This document shows, in pieces, positions 15,000 to 22,984 of a DNA stretch of 64,000 bases (position 1 is its first letter; each line of letters starts with the position of its first letter). Under the pieces are notes generated by a model that saw only the letters and a program-made list of their open reading frames with translations, was not told the DNA's origin and did no database searches. Both the position numbers and the translations under genes were made by a program. Source of the stretch: Saccharopolyspora kobensis (GTDB taxonomy: Bacteria > Actinomycetota > Actinomycetes > Mycobacteriales > Pseudonocardiaceae). The stretch is taken from assembly GCF_900108315.1 (NCBI RefSeq), contig NZ_FNVB01000002.1:1545879-1609878 (forward strand), written 5' to 3'.

Positions 15000-17288
15000 A
15001 TGAGCACCGAGCACTGGCGGCCGAGCAGCACCCACTGGGGTGCCTTCCGCGCCACCACCGATGCCGACGGCACCCTCCGCGTCCAGCCGCACCCCGCCGA
15101 TCCCGCGCCGTCACCGCTGCTGGGCAACCTGGCGAGCACCGTCCGGCACCGCACCCGCGTCCGGCGGCCCGCGATCCGCCGCGGCTGGCTCACCGGCGGC
15201 CCCGGCCCGACCAGTGCTCGCGGCCACGAGGAGTTCGTGGAGGTCGGCTGGGACACCGCACTGGACCTCGTCGCCGAGCAGCTGGAGCGCACCCGGCGCG
15301 AGCACGGCAACGAGGCGATCTTCGGCGGCTCCTACGGCTGGGCCAGCGCCGGGCGGTTCCACCACGCGCAGAGCCAGCTGCACCGGTTCCACAACACCAT
15401 CGGCGGCTACACCGCCTCGCGCAACAACTACAGCTTCGGCACCTCCCAGGTGCTGCTGCCGCACGTGATCGGCAGCACCGACGCGCTGCTGCAGCACGCC
15501 GACAGCTGGGCGACGATCCGGGAGCACACCGACCTCGTGGTGGCCTTCGGCGGGCTGCCCGGCAAGAACCTCTCGATCGCCTCCGGCGGCATCACCCGCC
15601 ACACCGGTTCCGCCGCGCTGCGCGACCTGGGCACCGACCTGGTGGCGATCAGCCCGCTCGCCGACGACGTCCCGGCCGGCCCCGGCGCGGACTGGTGGCC
15701 GATCGCGCCCGGCACCGACGTCGCCCTCCAGCTCGGGCTGGCGCACACCCTGCTCACCACCGGCCGACACGACCAGGGCTTCCTGGACCGCTGCTGCACC
15801 GGTTCCGAGGTGTTCACCCGCTACCTGCTCGGCGATGCGGACGGGATCGCGAAGTCCGCCGAGTGGGCGGCCGGGATCTGCGGGATCGACGCCGCGGCCA
15901 TCAGGGCCCTGGCCGAGCGGATGGCCGCCGGGCGCACGCTGATCACCGTCTCGTGGTCGTTGCAGCGCACCGAGCACGGCGAGCAGCCGGTGTGGGCGGG
16001 GCTCGCGCTGGCCGCGATGCTCGGCCAGATCGGGCTGCCCGGCGGCGGGTTCGGTCACGGCTACGGGTCGATGGCCGACGTCGGCGACGACGCGCCCGCA
16101 GTGCGGCCGCCCGCGCTGCCGCTGGGGCACAATCCGGTGCAAACGTTCATCCCGGTGGCCCGCATCGCCGACCTGCTGCTCAACCCGGGACAGCAGTACG
16201 ACTACGACGGCCGGCGCCTGACCTACCCGGACATCCGGCTGGTGCACTGGGCCGGCGGGAACCCGTTCCACCACCACCAGGACCTGAACCGGCTGCGCCG
16301 GGCGTTCGGCCGCCCGGACACCGTCGTCGTGCACGAGACGCACTGGACGGCCACCGCCCGGCACGCCGACGTGGTGTTCCCGGCGACCACGGCGCTGGAG
16401 CGCGAGGACGTCGGCGCCGGGCGCCGCGACAGCCACCTGATCGCGATGCACCAGGTGCTCGACCCGGTCGGCGAGGCCCGCGACGACTACGCCGTCCTGG
16501 CCGGGCTCGCCCAGCGGCTGGGCACCCACCAGGAGTTCACCGAGGGCCGCTCGCCCCGCGAGTGGCTGGTGCACCTCTACGAGCAGTGGCGCGCGGGGCT
16601 GGTGGCGCAGGGCCACGACGTCCCGCCGTTCGCCGAGTTCTGGGCAGCCGGAGATCTGCGGATGCCGGATGTCCGGCACCGCGCGCCGCTCGCGGCGCTG
16701 CGCTCCGACCCGCAGCGGTACCCGCTGCCCACGCCCAGCGGCCGGATCGAGCTGTTCTCCGCGACGATCGACTCCTTCGGCTACCCCGACTGCCCCGGCC
16801 ACCCGGTGTGGTTGCCCGCGCGGCAGCGGCGCGGCGGCCCGCTGCACCTGATCGCCAACCAGCCGCCGACGCGGCTGCACGGCCAGGGCGACGTGGGCGA
16901 GCTCAGCCAGCGCGCCAAGGTCGCGGGGCGGGAGCCGATCCGCATCCACCCGCAGGACGCCGCCGCGCGGGAGATCTCCGACGGCGACGTGGTCCGGGTG
17001 TTCAACCACCTCGGCGCCTGCCTGGCCGGAGCCCGCGTGAGCGAGGACGTCCGGCCGGGCGTGGTCGTGCTGCCCACCGGGGCGTGGTTCGACCCGCAGC
17101 CCGACCCGGCGCGCCCCGGCGAAACCCTCTGCGCGCACGGCAATCCCAACGTGCTGACCGCGGATGTGCCGTCGTCCCGGCTGTCCCAGGGCTGCGCCGG
17201 CCAGCACGCGCACGTCGAGGTCGAGCGCCACCTCGGCCCGGTTCCGGCGCTGCGCTGCAGCACGCCGCCGCCGCTGGCCGATTCCTGA
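15000..17288 (+). CDS. BisC/TorA-like molybdopterin oxidoreductase
   Basis: A 762-residue bis-molybdopterin enzyme of the DMSO-reductase family. There is no N-terminal CxxC cluster, so no [4Fe-4S] centre, as in BisC, TorA and DorA. The segment GGSYGWASAGRFHH (about residues 107-120) carries the serine expected to ligate molybdenum. There is no twin-arginine signal, so it is cytoplasmic, which fits biotin or methionine sulfoxide reductases. ATG at 15000 follows GGAGGG. Next to desulfurising oxygenases, reduction of an S- or N-oxide is the likely job; the substrate is inference. Confidence 0.82.
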   Translation: MSTEHWRPSSTHWGAFRATTDADGTLRVQPHPADPAPSPLLGNLASTVRHRTRVRRPAIRRGWLTGGPGPTSARGHEEFVEVGWDTALDLVAEQLERTRREHGNEAIFGGSYGWASAGRFHHAQSQLHRFHNTIGGYTASRNNYSFGTSQVLLPHVIGSTDALLQHADSWATIREHTDLVVAFGGLPGKNLSIASGGITRHTGSAALRDLGTDLVAISPLADDVPAGPGADWWPIAPGTDVALQLGLAHTLLTTGRHDQGFLDRCCTGSEVFTRYLLGDADGIAKSAEWAAGICGIDAAAIRALAERMAAGRTLITVSWSLQRTEHGEQPVWAGLALAAMLGQIGLPGGGFGHGYGSMADVGDDAPAVRPPALPLGHNPVQTFIPVARIADLLLNPGQQYDYDGRRLTYPDIRLVHWAGGNPFHHHQDLNRLRRAFGRPDTVVVHETHWTATARHADVVFPATTALEREDVGAGRRDSHLIAMHQVLDPVGEARDDYAVLAGLAQRLGTHQEFTEGRSPREWLVHLYEQWRAGLVAQGHDVPPFAEFWAAGDLRMPDVRHRAPLAALRSDPQRYPLPTPSGRIELFSATIDSFGYPDCPGHPVWLPARQRRGGPLHLIANQPPTRLHGQGDVGELSQRAKVAGREPIRIHPQDAAAREISDGDVVRVFNHLGACLAGARVSEDVRPGVVVLPTGAWFDPQPDPARPGETLCAHGNPNVLTADVPSSRLSQGCAGQHAHVEVERHLGPVPALRCSTPPPLADS

Positions 17289-17404
17289 GCCCAGCGGCGC
17301 GATTTGCCCGCCCGCCGCGCGATTTCCGCTCCGCCGCAGCGGTTTTGCGGGGACCAGTTCGCGGAGTGGTCCTGGTCCTTTGCGGTGAGCTCGTTTCAGG
17401 AATC

Positions 17405-17442
17405 TTGACCGGATTCCAACCAGATCATTATGGTCCAGACCA
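17405..17442 (+). promoter_or_regulatory. DasR-like operator over a promoter
   Basis: TGGTCCAGACCA (17431-17442) is a dyad matching the DasR/chitin-response box (core TGGTCTAGACCA) with one change. It overlaps the -10 region of a plausible promoter (TTGACC at 17405, CATTAT at 17426). It lies 150 bases before the LPMO gene. GlcNAc-responsive repression of chitin utilisation is the known role of such boxes. Confidence 0.7.
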
Positions 17443-17592
17443 CACCGAATCCTCGGGGCGGCAGGTCGGCCGGCGGTCGTCGACCACGCCGTTGCTCTCC
17501 CCTACCAAGGCGAATCCCGCAGTTCGCCGACCGCCAGCACGGGGGGCCCGCCCGACCGGGAACGGCCCGGCCGGATCGACAAGGGAGTCGAT

Positions 17593-18108
17593 ATGAACTC
17601 GAAGCGCAAGTTCGCCGCGGCGGCGATCGGCGCGGCGATCGCGCCCTTCCTGGTGGCCATCCCCACCTCGACCGCCAGCGCGCACGGCTACATCGACACG
17701 CCGGCGAGCCGGCAGGCGCAGTGCGCCCGCGGCACCGTGTCCTGCGGTCAGATCAAGTGGGAGCCGCAGAGCGTCGAAGGCCCCAAGGGCCTGACCAGCT
17801 GCAGCGGCGGCAACAGCCGCTTCTCCGACCTGGACGACGACAGCAAGGGGTGGCAGGCCACGAAGGTCGGCAACTCAGTGAACTTCCACTGGACGCTCAC
17901 CGCGCCGCACGCCACCACCACGTGGGAGTACTTCATCGGCGGCAACCGCGTCGCGGTCTTCGACGACGGCGGCAAGCGCCCGCCGAACTCGTTGTCGCAC
18001 AACGTCAACCTCGGTGGCGTCAGCGGCAAGCAGAAGCTGCTGGCGGTGTGGAACATCGCCGACACCGGCAACGCGTTCTACGCCTGCGTCGACCTCGACG
18101 TCAGCTGA
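17593..18108 (+). CDS. AA10 lytic polysaccharide monooxygenase, secreted
   Basis: A 171-residue secreted copper enzyme that cleaves chitin or cellulose oxidatively. The signal peptide ends TASA, leaving His31 (HGYIDTPASR) as the mature N-terminus. That His and His106 (LTAPHATTTW) form the copper brace, and Phe162 (NAFYACVD) is the axial residue typical of AA10. Cysteines at 44, 51, 70 and 165 suit two disulfides. It is a single catalytic domain with no carbohydrate-binding module. The DasR-like box upstream points to chitin as the inducer; specificity is inference. Confidence 0.92.
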   Translation: MNSKRKFAAAAIGAAIAPFLVAIPTSTASAHGYIDTPASRQAQCARGTVSCGQIKWEPQSVEGPKGLTSCSGGNSRFSDLDDDSKGWQATKVGNSVNFHWTLTAPHATTTWEYFIGGNRVAVFDDGGKRPPNSLSHNVNLGGVSGKQKLLAVWNIADTGNAFYACVDLDVS

Positions 18109-18182
18109 GTCGCGCCGGGCCCTGCCCGGTACGCGGGGACTCCCGCGGGTTCCGGCCGCGCCAGCCGGATCCCGCGGGATCT

Positions 18183-19517
18183 TCACGTCAGGACCGCGCG
18201 GACCTCGTCCGCCGCGCGGCGGCCGGACTCCACCGCTCCGTCGAAGTACCCGTTCCACCGCACCGCCGTTTCGGTGCAGGCCCAGTGCAGCGTCCCGACC
18301 GGTGCGCGCAGCACCGCGCCGAACGAGGTCCAGCCGCCGGGGATGAAGTGCCCGGAGAAGCAGCCCCTGGTCCACTCCTCGGCCAGCCAGTCGAACTCGA
18401 CGAGCTCGTCGGGCTCCAGCGCCCGCTGGCCGAACAGCTCGCCGAGCTGCGCCAGCACGATCCGCCGCCGCTCGGCCGCATCGCGACGGCGCAGCAGGAT
18501 CGCCTCCTCGCCGTAGGCGAAGGCGGTCAGCACGGCCCGTGGCGAGTTCGGCGGCGTGTTGTCCACGGTTTCGGTGAGCACACCGGAGGTGGACCGCGCG
18601 ACGCCGGAGAAGCCATCCGCCCGCCAGAACGGCTCCGGGTAGACGGCGTGCACCTTCAACGCGGTCCCGGCGGGCATCCGCTGGAACGCACCCTCGCGCA
18701 GTCCCGGCAGCGGTGGGTCGTACTGGATGCGCCCGGCGAGCATCGGTGGCACCGCGATGATCACCCGCGAGGCCCACTGCTCGCCGAGCCGGGTGACCAG
18801 CCGCACGCCCGACCCGTCGTGCTCGATGCGCAGGACCGGATCGCTGAGGTGCACGGTGCCCGCGGGCAGATCGGCCGCCATCCGGTTGGCGATCTCCTGC
18901 GCACCGCCCACGATCCGCGTGTCCTGCGCGGCTCCCTCGTAGCCGAGCAGCGGTTCCACGCCGCCCGCGCTGGCGATGTAGAACAGCGTCTCCAGCACCG
19001 AGGTCTCGCTGGCGCTGCCCGCGAGCAGCCCGCCGGAGATCACCCGGTCCAGGAACCTGGCCGCCACCTGCGAGCAGCCCCGGTCGGCGAGCCAGGAGGC
19101 GAAGGTGCGGCGGTCCCATTCCGCCGCCCTGGGCGCGTTCCACGGCTCGGCCACCGGGACCTGCCGCGCCATGGCGTCGATCTCGGCGAGGAGTTCGGCG
19201 ATCTCCGGTGGGGAGCCGGTGAGCCGCTCGCCGCCGTAGTCGACGATCATCGCGCCCTCGCCGGGCGTCGGGTAGGTCTCGATGCCGTAGCGGTGCACGA
19301 GCTCGGTGATGTTGAGCTGGGTCGGCCCGATCCACTGCCCGCCGAGGTCGAGCTGCGTGCCGTCCGGCAGGTACCGGGTCAGCACGCGGCCGCCGACGCG
19401 CGGGCGCGCCTCCAGCACCCGGGTGGAGAGCCCGGCGCGCACCAGTTCGTGCGCGGCGCTGAGCCCGGCGAAACCCGCTCCGACGACGACCGCGTCGTAG
19501 TACCCGTACCGAGGCAT
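18183..19517 (-). CDS. flavin monoamine oxidase family protein
   Basis: A 444-residue FAD amine oxidase. The Rossmann motif VVVGAGFAGLSAAHEL starts at residue 9, followed by VLEARPRVGGRVLT and LDLGGQWIGPTQ. The C-terminal HFIPGGWTSFG and TLHWACTETAVRWNGYFDGAVESGRRAA form the second FAD-binding region of MAO-like enzymes. The cysteine in HWACTET sits where monoamine oxidases bind FAD covalently. Expected reaction: oxidation of a primary amine to aldehyde, NH3 and H2O2. Substrate unknown. Monocistronic, convergent with the LPMO gene. Confidence 0.85.
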   Translation of the reverse strand: MPRYGYYDAVVVGAGFAGLSAAHELVRAGLSTRVLEARPRVGGRVLTRYLPDGTQLDLGGQWIGPTQLNITELVHRYGIETYPTPGEGAMIVDYGGERLTGSPPEIAELLAEIDAMARQVPVAEPWNAPRAAEWDRRTFASWLADRGCSQVAARFLDRVISGGLLAGSASETSVLETLFYIASAGGVEPLLGYEGAAQDTRIVGGAQEIANRMAADLPAGTVHLSDPVLRIEHDGSGVRLVTRLGEQWASRVIIAVPPMLAGRIQYDPPLPGLREGAFQRMPAGTALKVHAVYPEPFWRADGFSGVARSTSGVLTETVDNTPPNSPRAVLTAFAYGEEAILLRRRDAAERRRIVLAQLGELFGQRALEPDELVEFDWLAEEWTRGCFSGHFIPGGWTSFGAVLRAPVGTLHWACTETAVRWNGYFDGAVESGRRAADEVRAVLT

Positions 19518-19602
19518 CCCGCCACCACCCGATCGCCGAAGGTCACCGCGACGAGTGTCGGCACGCCGACCTGCCCGGGCAACTCGTGGCGGGATGCCGC
19601 GC

Positions 19603-20634
19603 TCACGGGTTCGGGAACTCCGGTCCGGTGTAGGTCGTGCGCACCTCGATCTCGCCGTTGACGATCCGCTCGCGCAACGCGTCGAGCTCGGTGCGCACGT
19701 GCTCGGGGACGTCCGAGGCGAGGGTGAGGCGGACGGCGTCGGGGGTTTCCAGTCCGATTCGGACGTTCTCGCCGCCGCGCAGCCGGCCGTTCGCGAAGTC
19801 CTCGACGGCGCGGAAGACCGCCACACCCGAGTCGGCGATGGCCGAACCGGCGAAAACAGCGGGATCCTCGGCGGTGAAGTCGCGGACGTTGCCGAACTGG
19901 CGGCCCTTCCCGGCGGCCCGGATCGCCTCGGCGACACCGGGGCGTCCGGCGTTGAGCATGGTGAAGATCAGGTCCGCGCCCGCGTCGAGTTCCGCGGTGG
20001 CCACGCGCCGGGCTAGCTCGACGTCGTCCTGATCGCCGGAGAAGTTCGTCAGCACCCGGGCGCCCGGATTGGTGTGCGCGACGCCGGCCACGAACGCCGC
20101 ACGGCCCTTCAGCCCCGGTACCGGGCGGATCCCGGACATGTGGCCGACCACGCCGGACTCGGTCAGCAGCCCGGCAGCGGCACCGGCGAGCCAGGCGGAC
20201 TGCTCCTGCAGCACCTCGTAGCTGGCCAGGTTGGGGCCGGTGACGTCGGACTGGGTCACCACGAACGTGGTGCGCGGGAACTCGGCGGCCACCACCTCCG
20301 CGGCGGCGTTGTTCTGCCCGCCCTGCGCCACGACCAGGTCGACCCCGCGACCCGCCAGCTCCCGCAGCGCCCGTTCCAGCTCGGGTTGCTTCGGCGCCAC
20401 TTGGTCGACCACCGCGAGCTGGGCGCCGAACTGCTGCTCCGCCCGCTTGGCTCCGTGGTAGCCCGCCTCCATGAACCCGCCGTCGTGGCGCGGCCCGGCG
20501 AGCAGCAGTCCCACCCGGATCCCGGTCGGCTGTTGCGGGGCGTTCTCGGTGGTCGCGGGCGCTGCGCACGCTCCCACCGCGAAGATCCCCGCCGCAGCCA
20601 CCGCCCCCACCAGCGCCTTCGGAACCAACCGCAT
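19603..20634 (-). CDS. BMP/Med-family substrate-binding lipoprotein
   Basis: A 343-residue lipoprotein with lipobox FAVGAC near residue 22. The periplasmic-binding fold has the BMP pattern (VGLLLAGPRHDGGFMEAGYHG, VDLVVAQGG, SAWLAGAAAGLLTESGVVGHM, ADLIFTMLNAG). This family binds nucleosides or similar ligands for ABC importers. No permease or ATPase gene adjoins it, so it is an orphan binding protein or a sensor. ATG at 20634 is chosen over the longer frame because the signal peptide begins there. Confidence 0.8.
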   Translation of the reverse strand: MRLVPKALVGAVAAAGIFAVGACAAPATTENAPQQPTGIRVGLLLAGPRHDGGFMEAGYHGAKRAEQQFGAQLAVVDQVAPKQPELERALRELAGRGVDLVVAQGGQNNAAAEVVAAEFPRTTFVVTQSDVTGPNLASYEVLQEQSAWLAGAAAGLLTESGVVGHMSGIRPVPGLKGRAAFVAGVAHTNPGARVLTNFSGDQDDVELARRVATAELDAGADLIFTMLNAGRPGVAEAIRAAGKGRQFGNVRDFTAEDPAVFAGSAIADSGVAVFRAVEDFANGRLRGGENVRIGLETPDAVRLTLASDVPEHVRTELDALRERIVNGEIEVRTTYTGPEFPNP

Positions 20635-20711
20635 GCCCACCCGCCTCTTCCGGATCACGAACAAGTGCGTCGGTATACCAAAATGCGCCACCGGGCGGTG
20701 AAAGCAAAGAC

Positions 20712-20730
20712 CTTCCCGCCCTGCGGGAAG
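20712..20730. promoter_or_regulatory. short perfect dyad between BMP lipoprotein and cmtR-like gene
   Basis: CTTCCCGC-cct-GCGGGAAG in the divergent intergenic region. Operator or hairpin; no assignment possible. Confidence 0.4.
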
Positions 20731-20783
20731 CAGCCCGACCGCAGCCCGCACGTCATGTCAGCGACTGCTGTACTGTTCTCCCC

Positions 20784-21137
20784 GTGCTGAAGCGTGAGTC
20801 GCGGGAAGACGCATTGGCCCGGCTGGGCAGAGCACTGGCCGACCCGACCCGCTGCCGGATCCTGGTCGCCCTGCTCGACGGCAACGACTACCCCGGGCAG
20901 CTCGCCGAGCAGCTCGGGCTCTCCCGATCCAACGTGTCCAACCACCTGGCCTGCCTGCGCGGCTGCGGCCTGGTCGTCGCCACCTACCAGGGGCGGCAGG
21001 TCCGGTACGCCCTGGCCGACGACCACTTGGCCCGAGCGCTGCGCGAGCTGGTGCAGGTCGTGCTCGCCGTCGACACCTCCGAGCCCTGCCCGGACGAGGC
21101 CGAGCCCGGTGCAACACCGGCGAAGGCGAGCCGGTGA
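20784..21137 (+). CDS. ArsR/SmtB-family metal sensor, CmtR-like
   Basis: A 117-residue winged-helix repressor. The recognition helix region LSRSNVSNHLACLRGCGLV carries the two cysteines four residues apart that in CmtR bind Cd(II)/Pb(II), and a C-terminal cysteine (DTSEPCPD, near residue 101) matches the third ligand. GTG at 20784 lies seven bases after TACTGT, so translation is probably leaderless. It overlaps the cation transporter by four bases, so it very likely represses its own operon and is released by metal. Confidence 0.88.
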   Translation: MLKRESREDALARLGRALADPTRCRILVALLDGNDYPGQLAEQLGLSRSNVSNHLACLRGCGLVVATYQGRQVRYALADDHLARALRELVQVVLAVDTSEPCPDEAEPGATPAKASR

Positions 21138-21823
21138 GCGAGATCCGCGAACCGCAGCCGCCCGGCCCCGGACGGCAGGGCGACCGCACCGACGACTGCC
21201 GCGGCGCGAATCCGGCGAACACCGCGAGCCCGGAGCGCCGGGCGGTGCTCACACGACGCGTTCGCCTGCTGGTCGCCGCCACGATCACCTACAACGTCAT
21301 CGAAGCGGTCGTCGCGATCGCGGCGGGATCGGTCGCGTCCTCGACCGCGCTGATCGGCTTCGGGCTCGACTCCGTGATCGAGGTGGCCTCGGCGGCCGCG
21401 GTCGCCTGGCAGTTCTCCGGCGCCGATCCCGAGGCCCGCGAGCGGACCGCCCTCAAGGTCATCGCGGTGTCGTTCTTCGCGCTGGCCGCCTACGTCACCG
21501 TCGAGTCGGCCCGTTCGCTGCTCGGGGCCGAATCCGCCGATCACTCGACGGTCGGCATCGTCCTCGCCGCGTTGTCGCTGGTGATCATGCCGGGGCTGTC
21601 CTGCGCGCAGCGCCGGACCGGGCGGGAGCTCGGCTCGGCGAGCGCGGTCGCCGACTCCAAGCAGACCTTGCTCTGCACGTACCTCTCCGGCGTCCTGCTG
21701 GTCGGCTTGCTGCTCAACAGCGCGTTCGGCTGGTCGTGGGCCGATCCGGTCGTCGCCCTGGTCATCGCCGCGGTGGCGGTCAAGGAAGGTCGCGAGGCCT
21801 GGCGCGGCGAGCACTGCTGCTGA
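21134..21823 (+). CDS. CDF-like cation efflux membrane protein
   Basis: A 229-residue membrane protein with about five or six helices. NVIEAVVAIAAGSVASSTALIGFGLDS (about 54-80) is the helix pair of cation transporters, in which the usual histidine/aspartate metal site appears as GFGLDS plus a later DSKQT. It has no C-terminal cytoplasmic domain but ends EHCC, a possible metal-binding tail. GTG at 21134 overlaps the CmtR-like stop (GTGA). Export of Cd, Zn or a related metal under CmtR control is inferred from context. Confidence 0.82.
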   Translation: MSEIREPQPPGPGRQGDRTDDCRGANPANTASPERRAVLTRRVRLLVAATITYNVIEAVVAIAAGSVASSTALIGFGLDSVIEVASAAAVAWQFSGADPEARERTALKVIAVSFFALAAYVTVESARSLLGAESADHSTVGIVLAALSLVIMPGLSCAQRRTGRELGSASAVADSKQTLLCTYLSGVLLVGLLLNSAFGWSWADPVVALVIAAVAVKEGREAWRGEHCC

Positions 21824-21851
21824 CGCGGCGAAGTCTCCCGCTCGGCCGGCG

Positions 21852-22772
21852 TCAGCCGAGCAGGGCCGTGACCGTGAAGAGGACCGGCACCGAGAGGATC
21901 GTGGAGAGCAGGATCGATTCGCGGGCCAGGCGGACTCCCACGTTGTAGTGGGAGGCGTAGACGAAGAGGTTCTGCGCCGCGGGCAGCGCCGAGATCACCA
22001 CCGCCGCGAGCAGCGGCGCGCCCTCGAGGCCGAACAGGCCCGCGCCGATCGACCAGGCGATCACCGGGTGCACCACCGACTTCACCGCGACCGACAGCAG
22101 CACCGGCCCCCGCTCGGCGCCTCCCGCCGGGAGCTTGCTGCCGTGCAGCGAGATGCCGAAGGCCAGCAGGACGGTGGGCACCGACAGGTGGCCCAGCAGC
22201 GTGATCGGCTCCATGACCGGGGCCGGGATCCGCAAACCGGTCAGCGAGAGGCCGACGCCGACCAGCGAGCAGATGACGATCGGGTTGCGGAACGGCGCGA
22301 GCAACCGCGTCCACACCGAGCTGCGCTCGCCCGCCTGCGCGTAGTCGATGACGGTCAGCCCGATGGGCGTCATGACCAGCAGCTGGAACAGCATCACCGG
22401 CGCCACCAGGGTCGCGTCGCCGAGCACGTACACCGCGATCGGGATGCCGAGGTTGCCCGCGTTGACGTAGCTGGAGCACAGCGCGCCGATCGTGGTGCGC
22501 CGGATGTTCCACTTGCGCAGCACGCCGACCAGCACGAACAGCGCGGCCGCGGCGAACGTGCTCAGCGCCGTGACCAGCAGCGGGATCGAGAAGATCACCG
22601 CGACGTCGGACTCGGAGAGCATCTTCAGCAGCAGCGCCGGCGTGCCGACGTAGAACGACAGCTTGGTCAGCGCCTCGCGCCCGCTCGCGCCCAGTGCTCC
22701 GGTGCGGCCGAGCAGGTAGCCGATCGCCACGATGGCGGCGATGACGCCGAAGCCCTGGATCACGCCGGACAC
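21852..22772 (-). CDS. AEC-family (auxin efflux carrier-like) transporter
   Basis: A 306-residue protein with ten hydrophobic helices. The N-terminal half carries SSYVNAGNLGIPIAVYVLG, the family's conserved broken helix, and the C-terminal half has the AAVVISALPAAQNLFVYA repeat of the same element. Members export or import organic acids or amino-acid-like anions. GTG at 22772 is preceded by GGGAGG. Single gene; substrate unknown. Confidence 0.85.
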   Translation of the reverse strand: MSGVIQGFGVIAAIVAIGYLLGRTGALGASGREALTKLSFYVGTPALLLKMLSESDVAVIFSIPLLVTALSTFAAAALFVLVGVLRKWNIRRTTIGALCSSYVNAGNLGIPIAVYVLGDATLVAPVMLFQLLVMTPIGLTVIDYAQAGERSSVWTRLLAPFRNPIVICSLVGVGLSLTGLRIPAPVMEPITLLGHLSVPTVLLAFGISLHGSKLPAGGAERGPVLLSVAVKSVVHPVIAWSIGAGLFGLEGAPLLAAVVISALPAAQNLFVYASHYNVGVRLARESILLSTILSVPVLFTVTALLG

Positions 22773-22925
22773 GGAACCTCCCGGTATCCGGCTCCGCAGC
22801 GTCCTCTGAGGACAGTGGAGGCCGGTCGGCTTCCCCCTCGGGAGCGGAGCATTCTTTTCTTCCGTGCTAATGAGTTTCGCCGGCACGGGCCGCGCCGCCC
22901 GGCGAACGCCCCGGCACGGCCCATA

Positions 22926-22944
22926 CGCTTAGCGATCCTAAGCG
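22926..22944. promoter_or_regulatory. dyad CGCTTAG-N5-CTAAGCG
   Basis: A seven-base perfect inverted repeat just past the arabinosyltransferase stop (minus strand) and upstream of the AEC gene. It could be a weak terminator or an operator for the AEC gene. Confidence 0.4.
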
Positions 22945-22984
22945 ATCAGCGCCGCACCCAGAGCATGGCGATGCTCACAGCCGG

